DNA of 64,000 bases. Origin: G963665975 sp963665975 (lineage in GTDB: Bacteria; Bacteroidota; Rhodothermia; Rhodothermales; Bin80). Position 1 is the stretch's first letter. Each line of letters opens with the position of its first letter. A model generated the notes under the pieces. The model did no database searches and was not told where the DNA came from. It worked only from the letters and a program-made list of their open reading frames with translations. Location: NCBI GenBank assembly GCA_963665975.1, contig OY762508.1:3658001-3722000 (forward strand), given 5' to 3'. Positions 16,677 through 25,060 of the stretch are shown here, in pieces. A program made the translations under genes and the position numbers.

Positions 16677-17140
16677 GAAGACGAGTGCGCACGGACAACG
16701 GTGCTATCCCAGGAGCCAGGATGGCGGCCGTCATTGTACTTGGCGCACCTCTTCGGTACGGGCTTTCCTGTGTCTGCCGGGCGCAGCCCGAACAAGTAGC
16801 CGTCGGAAGAAGAATATTCATCGAGCGTAATTATTGGAGAAATCGCCAAGCACCTCTTGAGATAGGAAGGCATTGCGACTGAGCATCGCAGCGAGCATTG
16901 AGGGTCGAAACTACCATGGCGGGCGCTGTTAGCCGGCAACATCGACTTGTACCCGAACTACACGGGGACACTCATTGAGGAAACCCTGGCAGGTGAGGTG
17001 GTGGATATTTAGGATCTTCCGTAGTATCGGCGCGCAACGGGTTGCGGATGACTGCGCCGCACGGCTTCAATGATACCAACGTCCCTGGGAATACGAAAGA
17101 GCAGGCCGCGGTGCTTGACTTACGAACTATTACAAATTTG
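16541..17140 (+). repeat. Left copy of a ~0.6-kb direct repeat spanning the ATPase 3' end and permease-gene 5' end
   Basis: This segment aligns almost without gaps to 21392-21982 in the same orientation, at roughly 89 percent identity where I counted by eye. In this copy the ATPase part is intact and the permease part is decayed; in the other copy the reverse holds. The repeats bound about 4.25 kb containing a T9SS cargo gene and a decarboxylase gene. Confidence 0.85.
16672..17140 (+). pseudogene. Decayed 5' fragment of the osmoprotectant binding-protein/permease gene
   Basis: The segment corresponds to about the first 157 codons of the intact gene at 21512. The position of the ATG is ATA here. 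A two-base deletion after ATTCATCGAG shifts the frame, and stop codons occur further on (for example TGA in the AGCATTGAGG region and TAG after GTGGATATT). Similarity ends at about 17140, well before the binding-protein domain is complete and before any membrane segment. It cannot make a transporter. The spacer 17141-17257 holds no recognisable gene. Confidence 0.88.
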
Positions 17141-17257
17141 ACAACCGAACGCTCTTTGATGTATTCTTCAGCGAAATGGACAAACAACCGCCACTCCATA
17201 CGACATAACCCGGGGTGGTAGTACCGTTGAATCCGTGCAAAAACTCTATACGGGACT

Positions 17258-19582
17258 ATGAAGACGTTAGCATCGGTGTTTCTTGGATGCGTGCTGGTGG
17301 CTGCAGGCGTATTCTCCTTCGTGCGCCCTGCCTCTGCTCAGGTGGGCGAAGCCTGCCCGCGGCCCGCTGAAATTGAGCCCATACCCGCGACCAATCCAAC
17401 GGCTGAACAGGTGGAGAACGGCGAGGCCACCCTGGAGCAATTCGTATTTGCTTATTTCCAGTACGCCGTGCGAATCAGCACTTCCCCGCTGGCGGCCGGG
17501 TACCTCGGATGTGTTTTGACGCATGAGGGGCCTTGGAATTTCGGTTCCACCTATATTGTTACGATGACGCTCAAAGGCACACTGGTTCTGCATGGGCAGA
17601 ATCTACTTCTGTCGGGCGGAGTGGTTGATTCTACTATGTTCCAGACGATCAGCGCGGCGGCTGCTGCGTCGCAAGCCGGCGGCGGTTTCACGATTAATGA
17701 CGACGATGGCTACGCTGTGTCTTACTTCAGCGCTGACGGCAGCCCGGGAATACTGATTGCGGGCCTCGATATTCAAGAATCCCACCTTGTGGAAGATGCT
17801 GTCGATCCCGGCGATCCCCCTGCCGTAACGGCCCGCGATGTGAATGACCGCACAAGCCTGAGGGCCTTCGTGAACGGGGCAGCGGAATACGCTCTGGATC
17901 TCTATGAAACACAAGGTATTGACGCCAGCCTTAGAATAAAAAGGGCATTCCGGGATACGACTGGATATTGGAGACACGGCCCCACCTATCTCTTTATAAT
18001 GGATCGCACCGGCTACACGTTCTTTCACGGGGCGTTTCCGGAAAAGTACGAGCTTCAGGCTCCCACGCAAACCCTCAGAGACGCCGTTACCGGAGAGCTC
18101 ATTCTACCGCAAATTATCGCGGCTGCGGGCAGCAGCGAAGAGGGAGGATTCGTCGAGTATCATTTCGACAATCCCGATGACGACTCCGACAGCGCCGACA
18201 TACCCAAGGTGACCTTCGCCCGCGAGTTTGAATTTAAATTTACCCTCCCCGATAGTACCGAAACAAGCACCGTGTTCATTCTGGGCGCCGGCATATATGA
18301 GGATGCAGTGACGTCGTTGGATAGAGTCTGCCCACGACCGGAGGAAATTCAGGCCGTAGACCCAAATGCGACAACGGCTGAACAGGTGGAGAACGGCGAG
18401 GCCACCCTGACACAATTCGTGACCGACTATTTCGCGTACATACTGCAAATCAGCGCCTCCCCGCTGGCGGCCGGGTACCTTGGCTGTGCTTTGACGCATG
18501 AGGGACCCTGGAATTTCGGTTCCACCTACATTGCTACGATGACCCCCAGAGGCACACTGGTGCTACACGGGCAGAATTTGCTTTTGTCGGGAGGAGTGGT
18601 CGATTCTGTTATGCTCCAAGTTATCAGTGCGGCAGCGTCTTCGTCTCAAGTGGGTGGCACTTTCATGTTTAATGACGACGACGGCTATGCGCTGTCTTAC
18701 TTTAACCCCGATGGAACCGCGGCCTTCCTGACTGCCGGCCTCGATATTCAGGAATCCCACCTCGTGGAAGAAACGCTCGACCCCGGCCCTGCTCCAGCGG
18801 TAACGGCTCGCGATGTGAAGGACCGCGAAAGCCTGAGGACCTTCGTGAACGGGGCAGCGGAATACCTGCGGGATGTCTATGATACACAAGGGGTTGACGC
18901 CTTTCTTAGAATAAAGAGGACATTCCGGGATACGACCGGATACTGGAGACACGGTCCCACCTACCTCTTTATGATGGACCGCACTGGCTATACGTTCTTT
19001 CATGGGGCGTTTCCGGAGAAATACGAGCTTCAGGCTCCCACGCAAACTCTCAGAGATGCCGTTACCGGAGAATTGATTCTACCGCAGATTATTGCGGCGG
19101 CGGCGAGCAGCGAAGAGGGAGGCTTCGTCGAATACCATTTCGACAACCCCGATGACGACACCGACAGCGCCGACATACCCAAGGTGACCTTCGCCCGCCA
19201 GTATGAGTTAACATTCACCCTCCCCGACGGTAACCCGGCATCGTTTATAGCCATCCTTGGCGCCGGCATATATGAGGATGAAGTGACGTCGGTTGAACCT
19301 GTGGATGGAGAAATTCCTGCGGCTTTCGCACTGGAGCAGAACTATCCGAACCCGTTCAATCCTTCTACGACGATCAATTTCTCGCTCGAGCGGGTACAGA
19401 CGATCACGCTTACGGTCTATGACGTTCTCGGTCGCGAGGTCCGCGTGCTGGCGGACGGGGTGCAGCCTGCGGGCCGGTACAGCGTTTCGTTCGATGGAGC
19501 GGGTCTGGCCGGTGGTACATACCTGTACGTCCTACGCACCGGGCAGCACGTCTCTGTGAAGAAAATGACCCTGCTCAAGTAA
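17258..19582 (+). CDS. T9SS-exported protein made of tandemly duplicated Cache-like units
   Basis: A 774-residue protein with signal peptide (cleaved near SAQVGEA, residue 27) and a C-terminal T9SS sorting domain (EQNYPNPFNPSTTINFSL to the final VKKMTLLK). Between them are two long repeats, residues about 33-357 and 358-680, closely similar in both DNA and protein. Each repeat seems to hold two modules with Cache-domain flavour: one around FGSTYIVTMTLKGTLVLHGQN and one around GPTYLFIMDRTGYTFFHGAF, the latter followed by GGFVEYHFDNP. Such domains normally sense small ligands in receptors; here there is no membrane anchor or kinase. The role, perhaps surface ligand binding, is inferred. It lies in the block between the ABC-locus repeats, next to a decarboxylase gene. 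Confidence 0.75.
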   Translation: MKTLASVFLGCVLVAAGVFSFVRPASAQVGEACPRPAEIEPIPATNPTAEQVENGEATLEQFVFAYFQYAVRISTSPLAAGYLGCVLTHEGPWNFGSTYIVTMTLKGTLVLHGQNLLLSGGVVDSTMFQTISAAAAASQAGGGFTINDDDGYAVSYFSADGSPGILIAGLDIQESHLVEDAVDPGDPPAVTARDVNDRTSLRAFVNGAAEYALDLYETQGIDASLRIKRAFRDTTGYWRHGPTYLFIMDRTGYTFFHGAFPEKYELQAPTQTLRDAVTGELILPQIIAAAGSSEEGGFVEYHFDNPDDDSDSADIPKVTFAREFEFKFTLPDSTETSTVFILGAGIYEDAVTSLDRVCPRPEEIQAVDPNATTAEQVENGEATLTQFVTDYFAYILQISASPLAAGYLGCALTHEGPWNFGSTYIATMTPRGTLVLHGQNLLLSGGVVDSVMLQVISAAASSSQVGGTFMFNDDDGYALSYFNPDGTAAFLTAGLDIQESHLVEETLDPGPAPAVTARDVKDRESLRTFVNGAAEYLRDVYDTQGVDAFLRIKRTFRDTTGYWRHGPTYLFMMDRTGYTFFHGAFPEKYELQAPTQTLRDAVTGELILPQIIAAAASSEEGGFVEYHFDNPDDDTDSADIPKVTFARQYELTFTLPDGNPASFIAILGAGIYEDEVTSVEPVDGEIPAAFALEQNYPNPFNPSTTINFSLERVQTITLTVYDVLGREVRVLADGVQPAGRYSVSFDGAGLAGGTYLYVLRTGQHVSVKKMTLLK
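17354..18328 (+). repeat. Internal repeat unit 1 of the Cache-like T9SS protein
   Basis: This 975-base unit begins at the CPRPAEIEP segment and is repeated head-to-tail in the following unit in the same reading frame. Long identical stretches such as the codons for AEQVENGEATL and GYWRHGPTYLF show a fairly recent duplication. Confidence 0.85.
18329..19288 (+). repeat. Internal repeat unit 2 of the Cache-like T9SS protein
   Basis: Second copy of the unit, beginning at CPRPEEIQA and ending just before the T9SS sorting domain. The two copies differ mostly at scattered positions, with the second module (RDTTGYWRHGPTYLF, FPEKYELQAPTQTLRDAV) best conserved. Confidence 0.85.
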
Positions 19583-19607
19583 TCCCTTCCAATTGGGCAG
19601 TTCTTTT

Positions 19608-19640
19608 TACGGCTTCTTTATTGACGCCGTATGATTTTTT
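19608..19640 (+). terminator. Possible intrinsic terminator after the Cache-like gene
   Basis: A six-pair stem TACGGC/GCCGTA with a 12-base loop is followed by TGATTTTTT. The stem is short, so this is a weak candidate. It lies 26 bases after the stop codon. Confidence 0.35.
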
Positions 19641-19669
19641 CCTGATGAATCGGTTGCTGGAAGAATCCG

Positions 19670-21130
19670 ATGGGACAACGGGGCATTACGGGATCGGGTG
19701 CAGGCGGTGGCAGTGATCTGCGCATGGCGCCAGAGGTGATGCTGGATCTTGCGCGAAGGGTGGCGGAGCTTGTGGTGGAGCGGATCGAGGGGCTGCCCGA
19801 AGAGAATGCCTGGGACGGAGAATTCAGGGAGGGGCTTATCAAGCAACTGGCAGAGGCTCCGCCTGAGGAGGGCCGGCCTGCATTGGAGGTTATCGAGCAG
19901 GCCGCGCGCGAAATTCTCCCGTTCGCGGCCCGGAACGATCACCCCCGTTTTTTCGGGTTTATCCCTTCGTCGCCCACTTGGCCGGGGGTTCTGGCGGACT
20001 TCATGGTAGCCGGACACCAGGTCAACCAGTGCACATGGCTGACCTCAAGTGGTCCAAGCCAGCTTGAGTTGGTTGTGATCGACTGGATTCGTCGGTGGCT
20101 GGGCTATCCGGAGAGCGCCGGGGGGCTCTTGGCGAGCGGGGGATCGGCTGCTAGTCTCAATGCGTTTGTGGCGGCGCGGGAGGCAGCTGGAGATCCCGAT
20201 CGCGCGACCGTGTACATGAGCGATCAAAGTCACAGTGCGCAGGTCCGTGCGGCCCGCATTATCGGCATTCGTGCGGAGTGCATCCGCAAGGTTGCCTGCG
20301 ACGGGCGTTACCGTCTGGACGTGGCGGCACTTGCCTGCGCCGTGGCCGCGGACCGCGCCTCAGGGTTTACTCCCATAGCGGTGTGTGCGAACGCAGGAGC
20401 GGGCAGTACGGGGGCCATCGATCCGCTTGAAGCCATGGCGGACTACTGCGAGGCGGAAGGGATCTGGCTGCATGTCGACGCGGCGTACGGTGGCTTCGGC
20501 ATGGTGACCGAGCGGGGCAAAACGCTGTTGCGCGGGATCGAGCGCGCCGATTCGATTGTGATCGACGCCCACAAATGGTTTTTCCAGCCGTACGAGGTGG
20601 GTTGTCTGCTGGTGAAGGACGTAAAGATGCTTGAGAATGCATTCGTGATACCGCACGATATGCTTCAGGACACGATATGGGGTGCAAACCACCCCAATTT
20701 TTCAGATCGCGGTTTGCAGTTGAGCCGTTCGGTTCGTGCGTTGAAGATATGGATGTCGGTTCAGACGTTCGGGATGGCGGCGTTCCGTCGGGCCGTATCG
20801 AAGGGGATGGAATTGGCTTCTCGGGCAGAAGAATACATCCGGGAGAGTACGACGATGGAGGTGTTGAACCCTGTGTCGCTGGGGATTGTGTGTTTCCGGT
20901 TCAACCCCGAAGACACGGACCTTGATGAAGAGGCTCTGGAAGAGGTCAATAGGAATGTGCTTGTCCGTGTGTTTTGGGAGGAGCGTGCGTTCATGTCGTC
21001 GACGAAGCTAGGGGAGAGGTTTTCGCTTAGGCTCTGCATCGTCAACCACACGACGACTTGGGACGATGTGCGTGAGACCCTGGAGGCGATTGAGAAGTTC
21101 GGGATGGAGGCTGTACAGGAAAGGAAATAG
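19670..21130 (+). CDS. Group II PLP-dependent amino acid decarboxylase
   Basis: A 486-residue pyridoxal-phosphate enzyme of the aromatic-L-amino-acid/glutamate decarboxylase fold. The family signatures are HPRFFGFIPSSPTWPGVLADFM, the PLP-stacking region GGSAASLNAFVAARE, the aspartate motif HVDAAYGGF and the Schiff-base lysine K302 in DAHKWFFQPYEVGC. The first 18 residues are Gly-rich and poorly conserved, so Met19 (19724) may be the real start. Expected reaction: amino acid to amine plus CO2. The substrate (aromatic amino acid, glutamate or other) cannot be read from sequence by eye. It sits inside the block bounded by direct repeats, with no cognate amine exchanger nearby. Confidence 0.9.
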   Translation: MGQRGITGSGAGGGSDLRMAPEVMLDLARRVAELVVERIEGLPEENAWDGEFREGLIKQLAEAPPEEGRPALEVIEQAAREILPFAARNDHPRFFGFIPSSPTWPGVLADFMVAGHQVNQCTWLTSSGPSQLELVVIDWIRRWLGYPESAGGLLASGGSAASLNAFVAAREAAGDPDRATVYMSDQSHSAQVRAARIIGIRAECIRKVACDGRYRLDVAALACAVAADRASGFTPIAVCANAGAGSTGAIDPLEAMADYCEAEGIWLHVDAAYGGFGMVTERGKTLLRGIERADSIVIDAHKWFFQPYEVGCLLVKDVKMLENAFVIPHDMLQDTIWGANHPNFSDRGLQLSRSVRALKIWMSVQTFGMAAFRRAVSKGMELASRAEEYIRESTTMEVLNPVSLGIVCFRFNPEDTDLDEEALEEVNRNVLVRVFWEERAFMSSTKLGERFSLRLCIVNHTTTWDDVRETLEAIEKFGMEAVQERK

Positions 21131-21212
21131 GGCGGTCGTAATCCTGTATTTTAATTGCTCCGGATTCTGCTCAAGCCAACCGAAGCACCTCTTTCTTCTA
21201 TTTCCGGAATAT

Positions 21213-21395
21213 CTAGTTCAACAGCATTATCCTTTGCGTCAGCGGTTGTTTGCCTGCTTCCAGCACATACGCGCCGCTTGTCCAGCCTGAAGCGTACAGA
21301 CGAATTTCGTGCGTTCCTGCGGGTCGAACCTCATCGATCAATGCAGCTACTTTCTGCCCGAGCATATTGTACACGGAAAGACGAACTTGCCCTAC
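21213..21395 (-). pseudogene. Orphan T9SS sorting-domain fragment
   Basis: About 60 minus-strand codons encode QVRLSVYNMLGQKVAALIDE and continue to TQRIMLLN and a stop, matching the C-terminal half of a T9SS type A sorting domain (compare LTVYNVLGQRVAVLVDQ in the 1341-residue protein here). There is no upstream cargo: the frame runs straight into the antisense of the ATPase fragment at about 21392. It is therefore the severed 3' end of a secreted-protein gene and marks the right junction of the rearranged block. Confidence 0.8.
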
Positions 21396-21982
21396 TTCGG
21401 TAATGCTATTGTCCTGTTGCGCTCCGGGCGTGTCGTGCAACAAGGCATGCTGGATGATCTGCTGGGGAGCTCGGCTGAGCCATTCGTTGGAGAGTTGATT
21501 CGGATAATGGTATGACGAGACGAGTGCGCACGGGCAACGGCGCTGCCCTCGGAGCCAGGATGGCGGCCTTCATTGTACTAGGCGCGCCTTTTCTGTACGG
21601 GCATTCCAGTGTCTGCCACGCGCAGAGCGAACAAGTAACAGTCGGATCAAAGATTTTCACCGAGAGCGTGATCCTTGGTGAAATCGCCAAGCACCTCTTG
21701 ATACAGGAAGGCATTGCGACGGAGCATCGCAGCGAGCTGGGAGGGTCGAAAATACTATGGCAGGCGTTGTTAGCGGGCAATATCGACCTGTACCCGGACT
21801 ACACGGGGACACTCATTGAGGAAACCCTGGTCGGGGAGGTGGTGGACATTCACGACCTTTCCGTCGTATTGGCCCGCTATGGGTTGCGGATGACTGCGCC
21901 GCTCGGCTTCAATGATACCTACGTCCTTGGGATGACAAAAGAGCGGGCCTCGGCGCTTGACATACGCACCATTACAGACTTG
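21392..21982 (+). repeat. Right copy of the ~0.6-kb direct repeat
   Basis: Same-orientation partner of 16541-17140. It begins abruptly within the ATPase 3' region, directly next to the orphan sorting-domain fragment, and continues into the intact binding-protein/permease gene. Confidence 0.85.
21396..21515 (+). pseudogene. Truncated 3' end of the osmoprotectant ATPase gene
   Basis: Codons for IVLLRSGRVVQQGMLDDLL then EPFVGELIRIMV repeat the last ~36 residues of the ATPase at 15945 (there IVLMRSGRVVQQGTLDDLL). The catalytic part is missing. Its stop overlaps the ATG of the intact permease gene (ATGA), preserving what was presumably the original translational coupling. An open frame from 21309 reads into it, but its first ~30 codons are antisense to the orphan sorting domain. 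Confidence 0.85.
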
Positions 21983-23059
21983 CGGCAGCATGCCGATCTG
22001 CGGTTTGGGTTCAGCAACGAATTCATGGATCGTGCAGATGGATGGGAATCGCTTCGCGCGGCCTATGGTCTGCCCCAGACCTTTGTGCGAGGCATGAATA
22101 ACGATCTCGCCTACAGGGGTGTGGCGTCGGGGTCCATCGATGTAACGGATTTGTATTCCACCGCGGCTGAAATTCAGATATACGACCTTTACGGGCTGGT
22201 TGACGACCTCGAATACTTTCCTGAATATTACGCCATTTATGTGTACCGAGATGATTTGCTAGTCAGGGCGCCAGAATTTGCGGCCGTACTGTCTCGCCTG
22301 GAGAGCACGATTACAGAAGAGATGATGACTGCAATGAATGCGCGCACGGTGGTGGACGGCGTAGAGGAGCAACAGGTGGCGGCGGAGTTCTTGAATGAGC
22401 ACCTCGGGGTTAAAGAAGCCATCAACGTGGAGCCGGAAACCATGCTCACGCGGCTCTGGCGACACACAAAGGAGCATCTGTACCTCGTCCTTATCTCGCT
22501 GCTGGCCGCGATTCTTGTTTCCATACCGCTAGGCATTGCGGCGGTGAGGATGCCGCGAACGGGAAGTGTCATTCTGGCGATTGTTGGCGCGATTTATACG
22601 ATCCCTTCGTTGGCGCTATTGGTCTTCATGATTCCACTATTGGGCATTGGTGGGCCTCCGGCGATGGTGGCACTGTTTCTGTACAGCTTGTTACCCATCG
22701 TGCGCAACACGCACGCGGGTATCATGGCCATTCCCGGCCCACTTCTCGAGTCTGCGGAGGCTCTTGGCCTGCCGCCGAAAGCCAGGCTGTTCAAGGTCGA
22801 ACTCCCGCTGGCAGCCAGGTCTATACTTGCGGGCGTTCAGACTTCTGCCGTCATAAATGTTGGCACGGCCACGTTGGGAGCGCTGATTGGTGCGGGGGGA
22901 TACGGCCAGCCCATCCTTACGGGAATCCGGCTTGCAGACACGAGTCTAATCTTGCAGGGCGCAGTCCCGGCAGCTGTGCTCGCACTAGTCGTTCAGGGTC
23001 TTTTTGGCCTGTCGGAACGCCTGTTTGTATCCAAAGGGCTGCGAATGGCAGCTACGTAG
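21512..23059 (+). CDS. Osmoprotectant ABC transporter: fused substrate-binding protein and permease
   Basis: A 515-residue fusion found in OpuB/Osm-type importers. After an N-terminal export segment (about 10-35), residues about 39-300 form an OsmF/OpuAC-like binding domain (VGSKIFTESVILGEIAKHLL, GNIDLYPDYTGT, GFNDTYVLGM, SGSIDVTDLYSTAAEI). Residues about 325-510 form a permease with several membrane helices and the EAA-type loop ESAEALGLPPKARLFKVELPLA. It imports glycine betaine, choline or related compounds with an ATPase. Its natural partner is the ATPase at 15945, now 4.8 kb upstream, so expression must come from a new promoter or read-through. Followed by M32 carboxypeptidase after 9 bases. 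Confidence 0.92.
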   Translation: MTRRVRTGNGAALGARMAAFIVLGAPFLYGHSSVCHAQSEQVTVGSKIFTESVILGEIAKHLLIQEGIATEHRSELGGSKILWQALLAGNIDLYPDYTGTLIEETLVGEVVDIHDLSVVLARYGLRMTAPLGFNDTYVLGMTKERASALDIRTITDLRQHADLRFGFSNEFMDRADGWESLRAAYGLPQTFVRGMNNDLAYRGVASGSIDVTDLYSTAAEIQIYDLYGLVDDLEYFPEYYAIYVYRDDLLVRAPEFAAVLSRLESTITEEMMTAMNARTVVDGVEEQQVAAEFLNEHLGVKEAINVEPETMLTRLWRHTKEHLYLVLISLLAAILVSIPLGIAAVRMPRTGSVILAIVGAIYTIPSLALLVFMIPLLGIGGPPAMVALFLYSLLPIVRNTHAGIMAIPGPLLESAEALGLPPKARLFKVELPLAARSILAGVQTSAVINVGTATLGALIGAGGYGQPILTGIRLADTSLILQGAVPAAVLALVVQGLFGLSERLFVSKGLRMAAT

Positions 23060-23068
23060 TCGACTGCT

Positions 23069-24577
23069 ATGGTCATGGAAAAACGTCTGGACGCGCTACT
23101 CTGTCACCTCCGTCCCGTCCAGGATCTTCGAGCAACCGCCGAGCTGCTGGAATGGGATCAGGAAACCTACATGCCCGACGGCGCCGCCGACGCCCGAGCT
23201 CGCCAGGTAGCCACGCTCCGGAAAACGGCGCATGAGCTGTTTACGAGCGACCGTGTTGGCACGCTGCTGGACGTGCTGGCCGGGGAGGTCAGTGACCTGG
23301 ACCCACTCTCCTTTGCGGCGAGCCTCGTGCGCATCACGCAGCGAGACTATGCTCGTGCGGTCAACCTGCCAGCCGCGCTAATCGCGGAGCTCGCAGAAAC
23401 GACAGGCCGCGCCAAGAACGCGTGGCGCGAGGCCCGAGCCACGGATCAGTTCGATCTATTTGCCCCTCATCTTGACAAGATACTTGAACTGACTATACGT
23501 AAAGCTGAGGCATTGGGACATGGTAAGTGCCTGTACGATGCACTCCTGGACGAATTTGAGCCGGAAATGAGTACCGCAGAAGTAGCCGACGTCTTCGGTG
23601 CCCTGCGTGAAGAATTGGTTCCCATCGTCAAGTCGATCGCGGCCTGTCCGGCACCGGAGGATGCGTTCCTGTTCCAGGCGTATGACACCAAGATGCAATG
23701 GGATTACGGAATGCAAGTGCTTCGGGACATCGGATATGACTTTGCGCGCGGGCGGCAGGATATTTCCACGCATCCATTCAGCACGTCGTTTTCCATTACC
23801 GACGTACGCATTACGACGAGGATGGACGAACGAGCCCTACCGACGGCCTTCTTTAGCACGTTGCACGAGGCTGGGCACGCGCTTTACGAACAGGGGATCG
23901 ACCTGAATCTGGAGGGCACCCTGCTGGCGGACGGTACCTCTCTAGGCATCCACGAATCGCAGTCGCGGCTGTGGGAAAATCAGGTCGGGCGAAGTCGTCC
24001 GTTCTGGCGACATTACTACCCGACCTTGCAGGAATGCTTTCCACGCCAGCTGGGAAGTGTGCGGTTGGATACGTTCTATCGGGGCATCAACAAAGTGGCG
24101 CCATCGCTCATTCGTGTAGAGTCAGATGAGGTAACCTACAACCTGCACATCATGGTGCGTTTTGAACTGGAGCAAGCCTTGGTGGATGGAACGCTCTCAG
24201 TAGCGGAGTTGCCCGAAGCCTGGAACGACAGGATGGAGGAGTACATTGGTATTCGCCCGAAGACCAGTGCGGAGGGAGTACTGCAGGATATTCACTGGTC
24301 GTTGGGAGCAATCGGCTACTTTCCGACTTACACGCTGGGGAATCTGATTTCCGCGCAGTTATTCGAGCGCGCGCACGGTGAATTGCCGGGACTCATGGAT
24401 GCAATTGGACAAGGGGCATTCGGGGAGCTTCTTCAATGGCTTCGCAGTAACGTCCATACGCATGGTCGAAAGCTTTCTGCCCCCGATATTCTCGAGCGGG
24501 TTACCGGTGGCGGTCTTGATGCCACCCCATGGCTTGCCTATATCCGCCGAAAATACAGAAATCTTTACGATTTGTAG
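23069..24577 (+). CDS. Carboxypeptidase M32 (Taq-type)
   Basis: A cytoplasmic zinc metallocarboxypeptidase of 502 residues, the normal length. The zinc motif HEAGH has H266, E267 and H270. Other M32 blocks are LLEWDQETYMPDGAADARA at the N-terminus, DVRITTRMDE, LGIHESQSRLWEN (third ligand region), and IRVESDEVTYNLHIMVRFE. The C-terminus TPWLAYIRRKYRNLYDL is typical. It removes C-terminal residues broadly, not Pro. Met at 23069 or 23075 could start translation. Confidence 0.95.
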   Translation: MVMEKRLDALLCHLRPVQDLRATAELLEWDQETYMPDGAADARARQVATLRKTAHELFTSDRVGTLLDVLAGEVSDLDPLSFAASLVRITQRDYARAVNLPAALIAELAETTGRAKNAWREARATDQFDLFAPHLDKILELTIRKAEALGHGKCLYDALLDEFEPEMSTAEVADVFGALREELVPIVKSIAACPAPEDAFLFQAYDTKMQWDYGMQVLRDIGYDFARGRQDISTHPFSTSFSITDVRITTRMDERALPTAFFSTLHEAGHALYEQGIDLNLEGTLLADGTSLGIHESQSRLWENQVGRSRPFWRHYYPTLQECFPRQLGSVRLDTFYRGINKVAPSLIRVESDEVTYNLHIMVRFELEQALVDGTLSVAELPEAWNDRMEEYIGIRPKTSAEGVLQDIHWSLGAIGYFPTYTLGNLISAQLFERAHGELPGLMDAIGQGAFGELLQWLRSNVHTHGRKLSAPDILERVTGGGLDATPWLAYIRRKYRNLYDL

Positions 24578-24636
24578 AAAACGCATAACTTTGCACTTGA
24601 GGACTCCCGTTTATCCAGAACAATCCACGGAGGCAT

Positions 24637-24990
24637 ATGGCAACTCGGTCGAACACAACCACAGATATTGCTGTTGAGTATCACACGGAAACGATTGAAT
24701 TCACCGACGCTGTAAAGGCGAAGGTCGATGCGCGCCTACGAAAACTCGCCAGCGGCCATCGGGATATTTCCGGGGCTTCGGTGGCGATCAACATCGTTAG
24801 TGGCGCCAATAGGCATCAGGAGTATCGGGCGCGCGTGGTGCTGTATCACCGGCCATCCAATGTGGTGGCCATACGCAAGGATGCTACGGTATCCAATGCG
24901 GTGCTGGAGGCGGTAGAAGCGGTAGGAAGGCAGGTCCGGGATCAGCGCGAACGAATGCGTGAACGGAACCGCAACAGGCGATCAGTCTAG
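24637..24990 (+). CDS. hpf: Ribosome hibernation promoting factor, short form
   Basis: A 117-residue HPF/RaiA-family protein that binds the 30S decoding region in stationary phase. The fold is visible as DIAVEYHTETIEFTDAVKAKV, then RDISGASVAINIVSG, EYRARVVLYHRPSNVVAIRKDATVSN and a basic C-terminal tail RERMRERNRNRR. It lacks the C-terminal dimerisation domain of long HPF. A GGAGGCAT ribosome site sits close to the ATG. Confidence 0.9.
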   Translation: MATRSNTTTDIAVEYHTETIEFTDAVKAKVDARLRKLASGHRDISGASVAINIVSGANRHQEYRARVVLYHRPSNVVAIRKDATVSNAVLEAVEAVGRQVRDQRERMRERNRNRRSV

Positions 24991-25060
24991 TCGGCCTTAG
25001 GGAAGGTTCGGAGAGCGTGGAGCGGTGACGTGCTGAGTGTTGGGATGTGGCAGTGCTGCA

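Noticed and set aside
16677..17257. Short open frames (about 65-75 codons) in the region after the ATPase
   Set aside because: They are remnants of the decayed binding-protein/permease copy in shifted frames, not separate genes.
17258..19582. Internal 975-bp duplication considered as an insertion sequence or transposon
   Set aside because: The two units are in frame inside one protein, with no transposase, terminal inverted repeats or target duplication.
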